Shown here piece by piece: positions 51,203-59,172 of a stretch of 64,000 nt of DNA. The position numbers and the translations under genes are program-made. Source of the DNA: Leifsonia xyli (GTDB taxonomy: Bacteria > Actinomycetota > Actinomycetes > Actinomycetales > Microbacteriaceae); NCBI GenBank assembly GCA_003243275.1, contig QFQR01000001.1, positions 558,001 to 622,000 of the forward strand, given 5' to 3'. The stretch's first letter is position 1. Each line of letters starts with the position of its first letter. A model generated the notes under the pieces. The model made no database searches, was not told the DNA's origin, and saw nothing but the letters and a program-made list of their open reading frames with translations.

Positions 51203-52111
51203 TCACGCCTTGAGATAGCGACGGATGGCGACACTCGCCGAGAGCGCGGCGAGCAGCGCGCCGACACCCACCAGCACGGGCGCGACGAGCAGCGCATCCT
51301 GCATGCCGACGAAGGAGTAGTTGGTGAGCCGCTCGGCCAGGTAGCCCCTGACGAAGAAGTGCACGATCGCGGCGACCGCGCCGCTCGCCAGCAGCGAGCC
51401 GATCAGCGAGGCGATCACACCCTCGAGGATGAACGGCGTCTCGATGAAGCGGTTCGATGCGCCGACGAGCCGCATGATCGCGAGCTCACGTCGCCGCGAG
51501 AACGCCGAGAGCCGGATGGTGGTGGAGATGAGCAGCACCGCAGCCACCAGCATGAGCCCCGCAACACCCACCGCCGTGTAGCTCGCCGCGTTCATGATGT
51601 CGAAGATCGGCCGCAGCAGCGCGCGTTGGTCCTCGACGCTGTCGACCCCGGGCATGCTGCTGATCGAATCGGAGATGACATCCGCGTTGTTGGGGTCGAC
51701 GAGCTTGATCCGGAAGTCGACGGGGAAGGAGTCGATGCTCGAGATGCCGAGGATCGGCGAGTCGGCGAACTCCTTCTGGAAGCGCGCGAAGGCCTCCTCC
51801 CGCGACTCGATCGTGACCTTCTGCACGAACTTCGAGAGCGTCGGCCCGTTCAGCTGCGCGGTGACGGCGTCGATCTGCTCCTGCGTGGCGACAGCACCGT
51901 TGCAGTTCGGCGCGACCTCGATGCACATGTAGACGGTGACCTCGGCGCGCTCGTACCAGTAGCCCTTCATCTGGCCGATCTGCATCTGCAGCAGAATCGC
52001 GGCGCCGAAGAAGGTCAGCGAGATGAAGGTCACCAGCACGACCGAGACGACCATCGAGAGGTTGCGCCGGAAGCCCTGACCGACCTCCTGGAGGATGAGT
52101 CCGAGCCTCAC
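51203..52111 (-). CDS. ftsX: Cell division protein FtsX
   Basis: A 302-residue FtsEX membrane subunit with four transmembrane helices: a cytoplasmic start (LGLILQEVGQGFRRN), TM1, an extracytoplasmic loop of about 100 residues holding two Cys (VTVYMCIEVAPNCNGAV), then three C-terminal helices including RRRELAIMRLVGASNRFIET. FtsEX transmits division signals to peptidoglycan hydrolases such as RipC. The start overlaps the ftsE stop (ATGA). Confidence 0.93.
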   Translation of the reverse strand: MRLGLILQEVGQGFRRNLSMVVSVVLVTFISLTFFGAAILLQMQIGQMKGYWYERAEVTVYMCIEVAPNCNGAVATQEQIDAVTAQLNGPTLSKFVQKVTIESREEAFARFQKEFADSPILGISSIDSFPVDFRIKLVDPNNADVISDSISSMPGVDSVEDQRALLRPIFDIMNAASYTAVGVAGLMLVAAVLLISTTIRLSAFSRRRELAIMRLVGASNRFIETPFILEGVIASLIGSLLASGAVAAIVHFFVRGYLAERLTNYSFVGMQDALLVAPVLVGVGALLAALSASVAIRRYLKA

Positions 52112-53151
52112 GAGCGGCCTCCCGGCTCGACGAGCGGCGGCGGCACGGGAGGTGCAGACGGAGCGGGCGCGGATGCGGCGGGCGCGGATGCGGCACCCGG
52201 CGCGGTGGGCGGGGGTGCAGCGGTCGGCGCCGCGGCCGGCGCCGCCTTGGGCGCGAAGAACGACGCGGGCACCGGACGAGGCTGCGCGGGCGCGGCCGCC
52301 GGCGCGAACACGGAGACGGGCTCTGCCTCAGCCGCCGCCGACGCGGCGACGGGCGCGGAGCCGGTGACGGGCGGCACCGAGGCACGCACGGCATCCGGTG
52401 CGGGCGCGCCCGCCGTCGCGAGACGCTCGCGTTCCATCTGGATGCCGAAATCCTGCACGGGGATCGCCTGGGTCTGGTAGCCGCCCTGCCGCTCGTCGCG
52501 CACGATCTGACCCGAGATCAGCTCGATCACGCGACGCTTCATGGTGTCGACGATGCCGGAGTCGTGCGTGGCCATGAGCACCGTGGTGCCGTTGGCGTTG
52601 ATGGTCGACAGCAGCGTCATAATGCCGGCGCTCGTCGCCGGGTCGAGGTTTCCGGTCGGCTCGTCGGCGAGCAGGATCGCCGGCTTGTTCACGATCGCGC
52701 GGGCGATCGCGACGCGCTGCTGCTCACCACCTGAGAGCTCGTGCGGGAACCTGCTCGACTTGCCGGCCAGGCCGACCATCTTCAGCACATCCGGGACCGC
52801 CTCCTGGATGAAGCCCTTCGACTTGCCGATCACCTGCAGGGTGAAGGCGACGTTGTCGAAGACGGTCTTCGCCGGCAGCAGCCGGAAGTCCTGGAACACG
52901 ACGCCGAGGTTGCGGCGGAAGTAGGGCACCTTGCGGTTCGCGAGGGTCGTGAGGTCGTTGCCGAGCACGTGGATCTTGCCCTTGGTGGGCCGCTCCTCTT
53001 TGAGGATCAGCCGCAGGAAGCTCGACTTGCCGGAGCCGGACGCGCCGACGAGGAACACGAACTCGCCCTTCAACACCTCGAGGTTCACGTTGCCGAGGGC
53101 GGGACGCGTCGTGCCGGAGTAGGTCTTGGTGACCTGGTCGAATCGGATCAT
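52108..53151 (-). CDS. ftsE: Cell division ATP-binding protein FtsE with long C-terminal tail
   Basis: A 347-residue ATPase. Residues 1-225 are a complete FtsE: Walker A GASGSGKSSFLRLIL, signature LSGGEQQRVAIARAIV, Walker B AILLADEPTGNLDP, and H-loop MATHDSG. Standard FtsE is about 229 residues; the extra 120 residues are rich in Ala and Pro, with an early conserved-looking part (QAIPVQDFGIQMERERLA) and no recognisable domain. TAGGCT is nine bases before the ATG at 53151. It heads ftsE-ftsX-smpB. Confidence 0.93.
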   Translation of the reverse strand: MIRFDQVTKTYSGTTRPALGNVNLEVLKGEFVFLVGASGSGKSSFLRLILKEERPTKGKIHVLGNDLTTLANRKVPYFRRNLGVVFQDFRLLPAKTVFDNVAFTLQVIGKSKGFIQEAVPDVLKMVGLAGKSSRFPHELSGGEQQRVAIARAIVNKPAILLADEPTGNLDPATSAGIMTLLSTINANGTTVLMATHDSGIVDTMKRRVIELISGQIVRDERQGGYQTQAIPVQDFGIQMERERLATAGAPAPDAVRASVPPVTGSAPVAASAAAEAEPVSVFAPAAAPAQPRPVPASFFAPKAAPAAAPTAAPPPTAPGAASAPAASAPAPSAPPVPPPLVEPGGRS

Positions 53152-53227
53152 GGCCTTTCGAGCCTAAGCAGGCTCGTTCAGGACCCCGGTTGCGACACTC
53201 CCCCCGTTCGGGATCGGCGGCGGGGCG

Positions 53228-53665
53228 CTACGCCTCCGTCGCGGCGAGGGCGAGCTGCAGCTGCGCCTTCGTCATCCGCGAGTAGTTCGTGATGCGCCGC
53301 TCACGCGCCCGGGCGCGCAGCACGGCGTAGGTCTCGGTGGCGGGCGGTGCGGCAGCCGCGGATGCGGGCGACGCCGGCTTCGTGACGAGCTTCGGCGCGG
53401 CCTTCGCCTTCTCGGCAGCCTTCGCCGCCTTGGCCTTCGCTACCTTCTCGGCGGCCTTGGCCTTCGCCTTCGCCGCCTTCTCGGCGTCCTTCAGCTTCTC
53501 GGCGGCCTTCTTCGCGGCCTTCTTGGCCTTCTCCTTGGCCTTGGCCCGCTCCTTCTTCGCCTGTTCCTTGGCCTTCGCGGCGGCATGTGCGGCCTTCTTG
53601 GCGGCAGCCTCGCGCTCCTTGGCCTTGTCGCTCTTCTTCTTCGCGTCGGACTTCTTGGATGCCAC
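53228..53665 (-). CDS. Lysine/alanine-rich histone-like protein with SAP-like C-terminal motif
   Basis: A 145-residue protein. Residues 1-95 are almost only Lys, Ala and Glu in KxAEKAKA-like repeats, like H1-type nucleoid proteins of Actinobacteria. A Pro/Ala linker leads to a C-terminal segment (YAVLRARARERRITNYSRMT, then KAQLQLALA) resembling a SAP/HeH or Rho-N-like helix-extended-loop DNA-binding motif. It probably binds DNA non-specifically; the very low-complexity region prevents a firm family call. It is divergent from the Pls-like gene, 121 bases away. Confidence 0.75.
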   Translation of the reverse strand: MASKKSDAKKKSDKAKEREAAAKKAAHAAAKAKEQAKKERAKAKEKAKKAAKKAAEKLKDAEKAAKAKAKAAEKVAKAKAAKAAEKAKAAPKLVTKPASPASAAAAPPATETYAVLRARARERRITNYSRMTKAQLQLALAATEA

Positions 53666-53722
53666 GATGCCTCCTGAGGTGTGCCGGATCCGTGGGTGTG
53701 GGCCCCGATGCTACTCGTCCGA

Positions 53723-53757
53723 GGTGAACGAGGCCGTTCACCCGGCTCGCGTAGTCT
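53723..53757 (+). promoter_or_regulatory. Palindromic operator and -10 of the pls-like operon
   Basis: GGTGAACG (53723-53730) and CGTTCACC (53735-53742) form a perfect inverted repeat with a four-base spacer, nine bases upstream of TAGTCT (53752-53757), a -10-like box. The repeat covers the expected -35 position, so a repressor or activator bound here would control the operon starting at 53787. Confidence 0.5.
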
Positions 53758-53786
53758 GTGCGCCCTGGCAATCGTGACGGGAGCAC

Positions 53787-56700
53787 ATGGACGAGGCGAC
53801 GAGCGGGCTCCGCATCGAACCGGGTTTGCTGTTGGCGGGAGCTGCCGCCGCCGAGCCGCGCACGCTGCTCGACGTGCTGCGCACCTCCACCCTCGCCCAC
53901 CCCGACGCCTCGGCGCTCGACGACGGCGACGGCGCCCTCAGCTATCGCGAGCTGATGGCCCGGGTGATCGCCACCGCGGCCCGGCTGCGGGTCGCGGGCG
54001 TCGCCCGTGGCGACCGGGTGGGGGTGCGGATGCCGTCCGGCACGCGCGAGCTGTACATCGCGATCCTGGGCGTGATCGCGGCCGGTGCCGCCTACGTGCC
54101 TGTGGACGCCGACGACCCGGAGGAACGCGCCGAACTCGTCTTCCGCGAGGCGGGCGTGCGCGGCATCATCACGGGCGCGGGGCGCTACGAGCCTGCGGAT
54201 GCGGATGTCGCGGATGCGGCTGCCGCGACCCCCGCGAGCGACGGCGCGCTGTTCGCGGGCGCGCCCCCGCATCCGAGCACCTCCGGCACCCCCATCGTGG
54301 AGCCGCCTGGCGTCGACGACGACGCCTGGATCATCTTCACCTCGGGTTCGACCGGCACCCCGAAGGGGGTCGCGGTGTCGCACCGCTCGGCGGCGGCCTT
54401 CGTCGACGCCGAGGCGCGGCTGTTCCTGCAGCAGGAGCCGATCGGGCCGGGCGACCGGGTGCTCGCGGGCCTGTCGGTCGCCTTCGACGCATCCTGCGAG
54501 GAGATGTGGCTCGCCTGGCGGCACGGTGCCTGCCTCGTGCCTGCGCCGCGCGCCCTGGTGCGCAGCGGCGTCGACCTCGGGCCGTGGCTGACGGCGCGAG
54601 GCATCACGATCGTGTCGACCGTGCCGACGCTCGCCTCGCTCTGGCCCGCCGAGTCGCTCGAGAACGTGCGGATGCTGATCTTCGGCGGCGAGGCCTGCCC
54701 GCCCGAACTCGCGGCACGGCTCGCCGTCGACGGGCGCGAGGTCTGGAACACCTACGGCCCCACCGAGGCGACCGTGGTGGCCTGCGCCGCGCCGCTCGAC
54801 GGAACCGACCCGGTGCGGATCGGGCTCCCCCTTGACGGCTGGGATCTGGCCGTCGTCGACGCCGACGGGAATCCGGTGGCCGATGGGGAGATCGGCGAGC
54901 TCATCATCGGCGGGGTGGGCCTCGCCCGTTACCTCGACCCGGCGAAGGACGCGGAGAAGTACGCCCCGCACGAGGGCCTCGGCTGGCGGCGCGCCTACCG
55001 CAGCGGCGACCTGGTGCGCTTCGATCCCGCCGGGCTCGTCTTCCAGGGCCGCGCCGACGACCAGGTGAAGGTGGGCGGGCGTCGCATCGAGCTCGGCGAG
55101 ATCGAGGCGGCGCTGCACGAGCTGCCCGGCGTCGTCGCCGCGTCCGCCGCCGTGCGGGAGACCGCGGCCGGCAACCGCGTGCTCGTCGGCTACCTCGCGG
55201 TGCCCGACGAGGCGGGCTTCGACCGCGCCGCCTCGATGGCGCGTCTGCGCGAGGAGCTCCCCGCCGCGATCGTGCCGCTGCTCGCCGTGCTGCCGGAGCT
55301 GCCGGTGCGCACCTCGGGCAAGGTCGACCGGGCGGCGCTGCCGTGGCCGCTGCCCGAGGTCGAGCCGGACGACTCGGGCATGTCGGGCCCGCAGCGCGAA
55401 CTCGCCGGGATGTGGCAGCAGGTGCTCGGCATCCCCGTCACCGACCCCGCCTCGAACTTCTTCGACCTCGGGGGCGGCTCGCTCGCCGCCGCCCAACTGG
55501 TGGCGCTGATCCGCGAGACCGACCCCGAGTTCACGGTCGCGGAGATCTACGCGCAGCCCCGTCTCGGGGCGATGGCCGACGCGCTCGCGGAACGCAGCGG
55601 CGCGAGCGGAGGCTCGGAGCGCAGCTACCACGAGGTCACGCCGACGCCACGCCGCATGCAGGTGCTGCAGACCCTGCTCGGCATCCCGCTCTACGTGCTG
55701 AGCGGGGCGCGCTGGTTGAGCTACCTGTTCGCCGCGAGCGGCCTGCTGAGTCTCGTCGACGGCTTCGAGGCGCTGCCCACGGTGCCGCTCGAGGTGCTGA
55801 TCCCGGCGCTCGTGGTGTTCGGCACCCCCCTCGGACGGATGGCGATCGCCGTCGTGTGCGTGCGGCTCGTGCTGCTGGGCTTGCGGCCGGGCGACTACCC
55901 GCGCGGCGGCAGTGTGCACCTGCGGCTGTGGGTGGCGGAGCAGGCGGCGCACCTGGTGGGCGCGGTGAGCCTCGCCGGTGCGCCGTGGGTCACCAACTAC
56001 GCGCGCGCCCTGGGGGCGAAGATCGGGCGCGACGTCGACCTGCACAGCCTGCCGCCGGTCACCGGGATGCTGACGATCGGCTCACGCGCCTCGGTGGAGC
56101 CCGAGGTGGAGCTCTCGGGCTACTGGATCGACGGCGACATCGTGCGGGTGGGGCACATCCGCATCGGCGCGGGCAGCACCGTCGGCGCGCGCAGCACCCT
56201 GCTGCCGGGGGCGCGGATCGGCAAGCGCGCGGAGATCGCACCCGGCTCGGCGGTGTTCGGCCGCGTCGCATCCGGGCAGTACTGGGCGGGGTCGCCCGCC
56301 CAGCGCGAGGGTTCGGCTGAGGCCTGGTGGCCGAGCGAGCGGCCGGCGTCCGCGCGCGGCTGGGTGGCGATGTTCGGGGTGTCGGCCACACTGCTGTCGC
56401 TGCTGCCGGTGCTGGCGTTCGCGGCCGGTGGGGTGGTGATCGCCCTCGCCGCGCAGGGGGCGGCGGATCTCGGCGAGTTCGCGCTGCGCGCCTTCGCCGC
56501 GCTCGTGCCGGCGACCCTCGTCGCGGGGCTCGTGCTCGCCGGGCTCGTGCTGCTCGGCGTGCGCCTGCTGTCGATCGGTGTGCGCGAGGGCATCCATCCG
56601 GTGCGCAGCCGCATCGGCTGGCAGGTGTGGAGCATCGAGCGGTTGCTCGACCTCTCGCGCACCCTGCTGTTCCCGCTCTACGCGAGCCTGTTCACCCCGG

Positions 56701-57779
56701 TCTGGCTGCGGATGCTGGGGGCCAAGGTGGGGCGCGACGTCGAGGTGTCGACCGTGCTGCTGCTGCCGTCGATGACGACCATCCGCGACGGCGCGTTCCT
56801 CGCCGACGACACCATGGTCGCCGGCTACGAGCTCGGCGGCGGTTGGCTGCGCGTCGGGCGCGTCGAGGTGGGCAAGCGTGCCTTCATCGGCAACTCGGGG
56901 ATGGCGGCGGCCGGGCACACGGTTCCGAAGGACGCGCTCGTCGCGGTGCTGTCGGCGGCACCCGCGAAGTCGAAGGCCGGCTCATCGTGGCTCGGCTCTC
57001 CCCCGGTGCGCCTGCGCCGCACGGTCGCCGCGGTCGACGACGACAGCCGCACCTTCCATCCGACGCTGCGCCTGCGCGTCGCCCGCACCCTGTGGGAGCT
57101 GTGCCGGGTGATCCCGGTGATCGTGAGCTGCGGCATCGGACTGGGCGTGCTGCTCGTGCTCGCCGCCCTCACCGATGTGGGCGGCCCGGCGTTCGCCGCC
57201 GCGCTCAGCGGGGTCGTGCTGCTGGCGGCCGGGGCGGTCGCGGCGCTCGTCAGCACCGCCGCGAAGTGGGTGTTCGTGGGGCGTATCCGCGCGGGTGAGC
57301 ATCCGCTCTGGTCGTCGTTCGTGTGGCGCACCGAGGTGGCCGACACCTTCATCGAGATGGTCGCCGCGCCCTGGTTCGCGCAGCCCGCGGGCGGCACCCC
57401 TGCGCTCGTCTGGTGGCTGCGCAGCCTCGGTGCGCACATCGGCCGCGGGGTGTGGTGCGAGAGCTACTGGCTGCCGGAGGCCGACCTCGCCCACCTCGGC
57501 GACGGCTCGACCGTGAACCGCGGATGTGTGGTGCAGACGCATCTGTTCCATGATCGAGTCATGAGCATCGACACGGTGACGCTCGAGCCGGGTGCCACCT
57601 TGGGCCCGCACAGCGTCATCCTGCCCGCCGCCCGCATCCGCGCGCACGGCACCGTCGGCCCCGCCTCCCTCGTGATGCGCGGGGAGAGCGTGCCCGTGGG
57701 GAGCCGGTGGAGCGGCAACCCGATCGGACCGTGGCGTGAGGTGACGACGGCGGACTACCACTCGGTGCCCCGCCGATGA
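53787..57779 (+). CDS. Pls/PosA-family poly-amino-acid synthetase (NRPS-like)
   Basis: A 1330-residue membrane synthetase with the domain order of epsilon-poly-L-lysine synthetase, which is about the same length. Residues 25-525 are an adenylation domain (IIFTSGSTGTPKGVAVSH, FDASCEEMW, NTYGPTEA, SGDLVRFD, Lys in TSGKVDRAALP). The carrier domain has Ser 565 in FFDLGGGSLAAAQL. Then three units, each with two membrane helices followed by a left-handed beta-helix-like domain (about 740-850, 965-1080 and 1205-1325), correspond to the tandem C1-C3 domains that link amino acids without a thioesterase. By-eye pocket residues suggest lysine. GGGAG precedes ATG 53787. It is coupled to an M1 peptidase gene. 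Confidence 0.88.
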   Translation: MDEATSGLRIEPGLLLAGAAAAEPRTLLDVLRTSTLAHPDASALDDGDGALSYRELMARVIATAARLRVAGVARGDRVGVRMPSGTRELYIAILGVIAAGAAYVPVDADDPEERAELVFREAGVRGIITGAGRYEPADADVADAAAATPASDGALFAGAPPHPSTSGTPIVEPPGVDDDAWIIFTSGSTGTPKGVAVSHRSAAAFVDAEARLFLQQEPIGPGDRVLAGLSVAFDASCEEMWLAWRHGACLVPAPRALVRSGVDLGPWLTARGITIVSTVPTLASLWPAESLENVRMLIFGGEACPPELAARLAVDGREVWNTYGPTEATVVACAAPLDGTDPVRIGLPLDGWDLAVVDADGNPVADGEIGELIIGGVGLARYLDPAKDAEKYAPHEGLGWRRAYRSGDLVRFDPAGLVFQGRADDQVKVGGRRIELGEIEAALHELPGVVAASAAVRETAAGNRVLVGYLAVPDEAGFDRAASMARLREELPAAIVPLLAVLPELPVRTSGKVDRAALPWPLPEVEPDDSGMSGPQRELAGMWQQVLGIPVTDPASNFFDLGGGSLAAAQLVALIRETDPEFTVAEIYAQPRLGAMADALAERSGASGGSERSYHEVTPTPRRMQVLQTLLGIPLYVLSGARWLSYLFAASGLLSLVDGFEALPTVPLEVLIPALVVFGTPLGRMAIAVVCVRLVLLGLRPGDYPRGGSVHLRLWVAEQAAHLVGAVSLAGAPWVTNYARALGAKIGRDVDLHSLPPVTGMLTIGSRASVEPEVELSGYWIDGDIVRVGHIRIGAGSTVGARSTLLPGARIGKRAEIAPGSAVFGRVASGQYWAGSPAQREGSAEAWWPSERPASARGWVAMFGVSATLLSLLPVLAFAAGGVVIALAAQGAADLGEFALRAFAALVPATLVAGLVLAGLVLLGVRLLSIGVREGIHPVRSRIGWQVWSIERLLDLSRTLLFPLYASLFTPVWLRMLGAKVGRDVEVSTVLLLPSMTTIRDGAFLADDTMVAGYELGGGWLRVGRVEVGKRAFIGNSGMAAAGHTVPKDALVAVLSAAPAKSKAGSSWLGSPPVRLRRTVAAVDDDSRTFHPTLRLRVARTLWELCRVIPVIVSCGIGLGVLLVLAALTDVGGPAFAAALSGVVLLAAGAVAALVSTAAKWVFVGRIRAGEHPLWSSFVWRTEVADTFIEMVAAPWFAQPAGGTPALVWWLRSLGAHIGRGVWCESYWLPEADLAHLGDGSTVNRGCVVQTHLFHDRVMSIDTVTLEPGATLGPHSVILPAARIRAHGTVGPASLVMRGESVPVGSRWSGNPIGPWREVTTADYHSVPRR

Positions 57780-59101
57780 GCCCGCGGTCGGTGGGCGCGA
57801 CGAGCGCGGGCGACCCCTATCTGCCTGGGCACGGCAACGGCGGGTTCCGCGTCGAGCGCTACGAGCTCGACCTCGACTACCGGGTGAGCACGAATCGGCT
57901 GCAGGGCAGCGCCGTGATCCGGGCGCGCAGCGAGCAGCGGCTCGAGCGTTTCAGCCTCGACCTCGCGAAGCTGCGCGCCACCAAGGTGCGGATCGCGGGG
58001 GCGCGAGGAACCCGCTTCACCCAGTCGACGCGCAAGCTCGTCATCACCCCGGCGGAGCCGATCCCCGCCGACACCGAGTTCACGGTGACCGTCGACTACG
58101 CCGGCGCACCCGGCCCGGTGCGGAGCCGTTGGGGTGCGGTCGGCTGGGAGGAGCTCGACGACGGGGTGCTCGTGGCCTCGCAGCCCTCGGGTGCACCGAG
58201 CTGGTATCCCGTCAACGACCGCGTCGACGAGAAGGCGGCCTACGGCATCCGGATGAGCGTCGACCAGGCCTACACGGTCGTCGCGAACGGGGTGCTCGTC
58301 GAGCACCGCATCGCGGCCGGCCGAGGCCTGTGGCACTACGAGCAGGCCGAGCCGACCGCGAGCTACCTCGCGACGCTGCAGCTCGGGCGGTATGTGCGTC
58401 GGGCGCTGCCCGGGAGCGCGGTGCCGCTCACGCTCGCCTACCCGCGCGCGATCGAGCGCCGGGTGCTCGGATATGTCGAGCCGCTTCCGCGCATGATGGC
58501 CGTCTTCGAGGAGGCGTTCGGCGCCTACCCGTTCCCCGGCTACACGGTCGTGGTGACGCCGGATCCGCTCGAGATCCCGCTGGAGGCGCAGGGTCTCGCG
58601 ATCTTCGGCGCGAACCACGCCGACGGCAGCGGCGAGTCGGAGCGGCTGCTCGCGCACGAGCTCGCGCACCAGTGGTTCGGCAACAGCGTCGGGCTGCGGG
58701 TATGGTCGGACATCTGGCTCAACGAGGGCTTCGCCTGCTACGCCGAGTGGATCTGGTCGGAGCGCTCGGGACGGATGAGCGCGGCCGAGTGCGCCGCCGT
58801 TCATCATGCGGCGCTCGCCGCGCAGCCGCAGGATCTGCTGCTCGGCGACCCGGGACCCGTGCTGATGTTCGACGACCGGGTCTACAAGCGAGGTGCCCTG
58901 CTGCTGCACGCGCTGCGGGTGGAGCTCGGCGACGAGCGCTTCTTCGCGCTGCTGCGACTGTGGACCTCGCGTCACCGGCATCAGACGGCGACGACCGCCG
59001 ACATCCGCGCGCTCGCCGCCGAGGTCGCGGGGCGCAGCCTCGACCCGCTGTTCGACACCTGGCTCCTGCAAACCCCGCTCCCCTCACGCCCCCCTCGCTG
59101 A
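57776..59101 (+). CDS. M1-family zinc metallopeptidase without classic GAMEN motif
   Basis: A 441-residue M1 peptidase: beta-sandwich N-terminal domain, then a catalytic domain with the zinc site HELAHQWFGN and downstream Glu in WLNEGFACYAEW. The GAMEN exopeptidase motif is replaced by EAQGLAIFG, as in some actinobacterial relatives. It lacks the large C-terminal domain of PepN and is about half its length. It overlaps the pls-like stop by four bases, so it should act on the same pathway, perhaps degrading the polymer or conferring self-protection. Its last residues, SRPPR, and its stop lie in an inverted repeat. Confidence 0.88.
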   Translation: MSPRSVGATSAGDPYLPGHGNGGFRVERYELDLDYRVSTNRLQGSAVIRARSEQRLERFSLDLAKLRATKVRIAGARGTRFTQSTRKLVITPAEPIPADTEFTVTVDYAGAPGPVRSRWGAVGWEELDDGVLVASQPSGAPSWYPVNDRVDEKAAYGIRMSVDQAYTVVANGVLVEHRIAAGRGLWHYEQAEPTASYLATLQLGRYVRRALPGSAVPLTLAYPRAIERRVLGYVEPLPRMMAVFEEAFGAYPFPGYTVVVTPDPLEIPLEAQGLAIFGANHADGSGESERLLAHELAHQWFGNSVGLRVWSDIWLNEGFACYAEWIWSERSGRMSAAECAAVHHAALAAQPQDLLLGDPGPVLMFDDRVYKRGALLLHALRVELGDERFFALLRLWTSRHRHQTATTADIRALAAEVAGRSLDPLFDTWLLQTPLPSRPPR

Positions 59102-59172
59102 GTGGTCGGTTTCTGGCCCCATTTCTTGATTTTGAGGCTGAGAACCGACCACTCAGCGAGGGGGGCGTGAGG
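59082..59172. repeat. Perfect 30-bp inverted repeat over the ends of two convergent genes
   Basis: Arms 59082-59111 and 59143-59172 are exact complements over 30 bases (left arm starts CCTCACGCCCCCCTCGCTGA) with a 31-base spacer. The arms include the last codons and TGA stops of both the M1 peptidase (plus) and the phosphopantetheinyl transferase (minus), so both proteins end in SRPPR. The hairpin would act as a bidirectional terminator. Confidence 0.85.
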
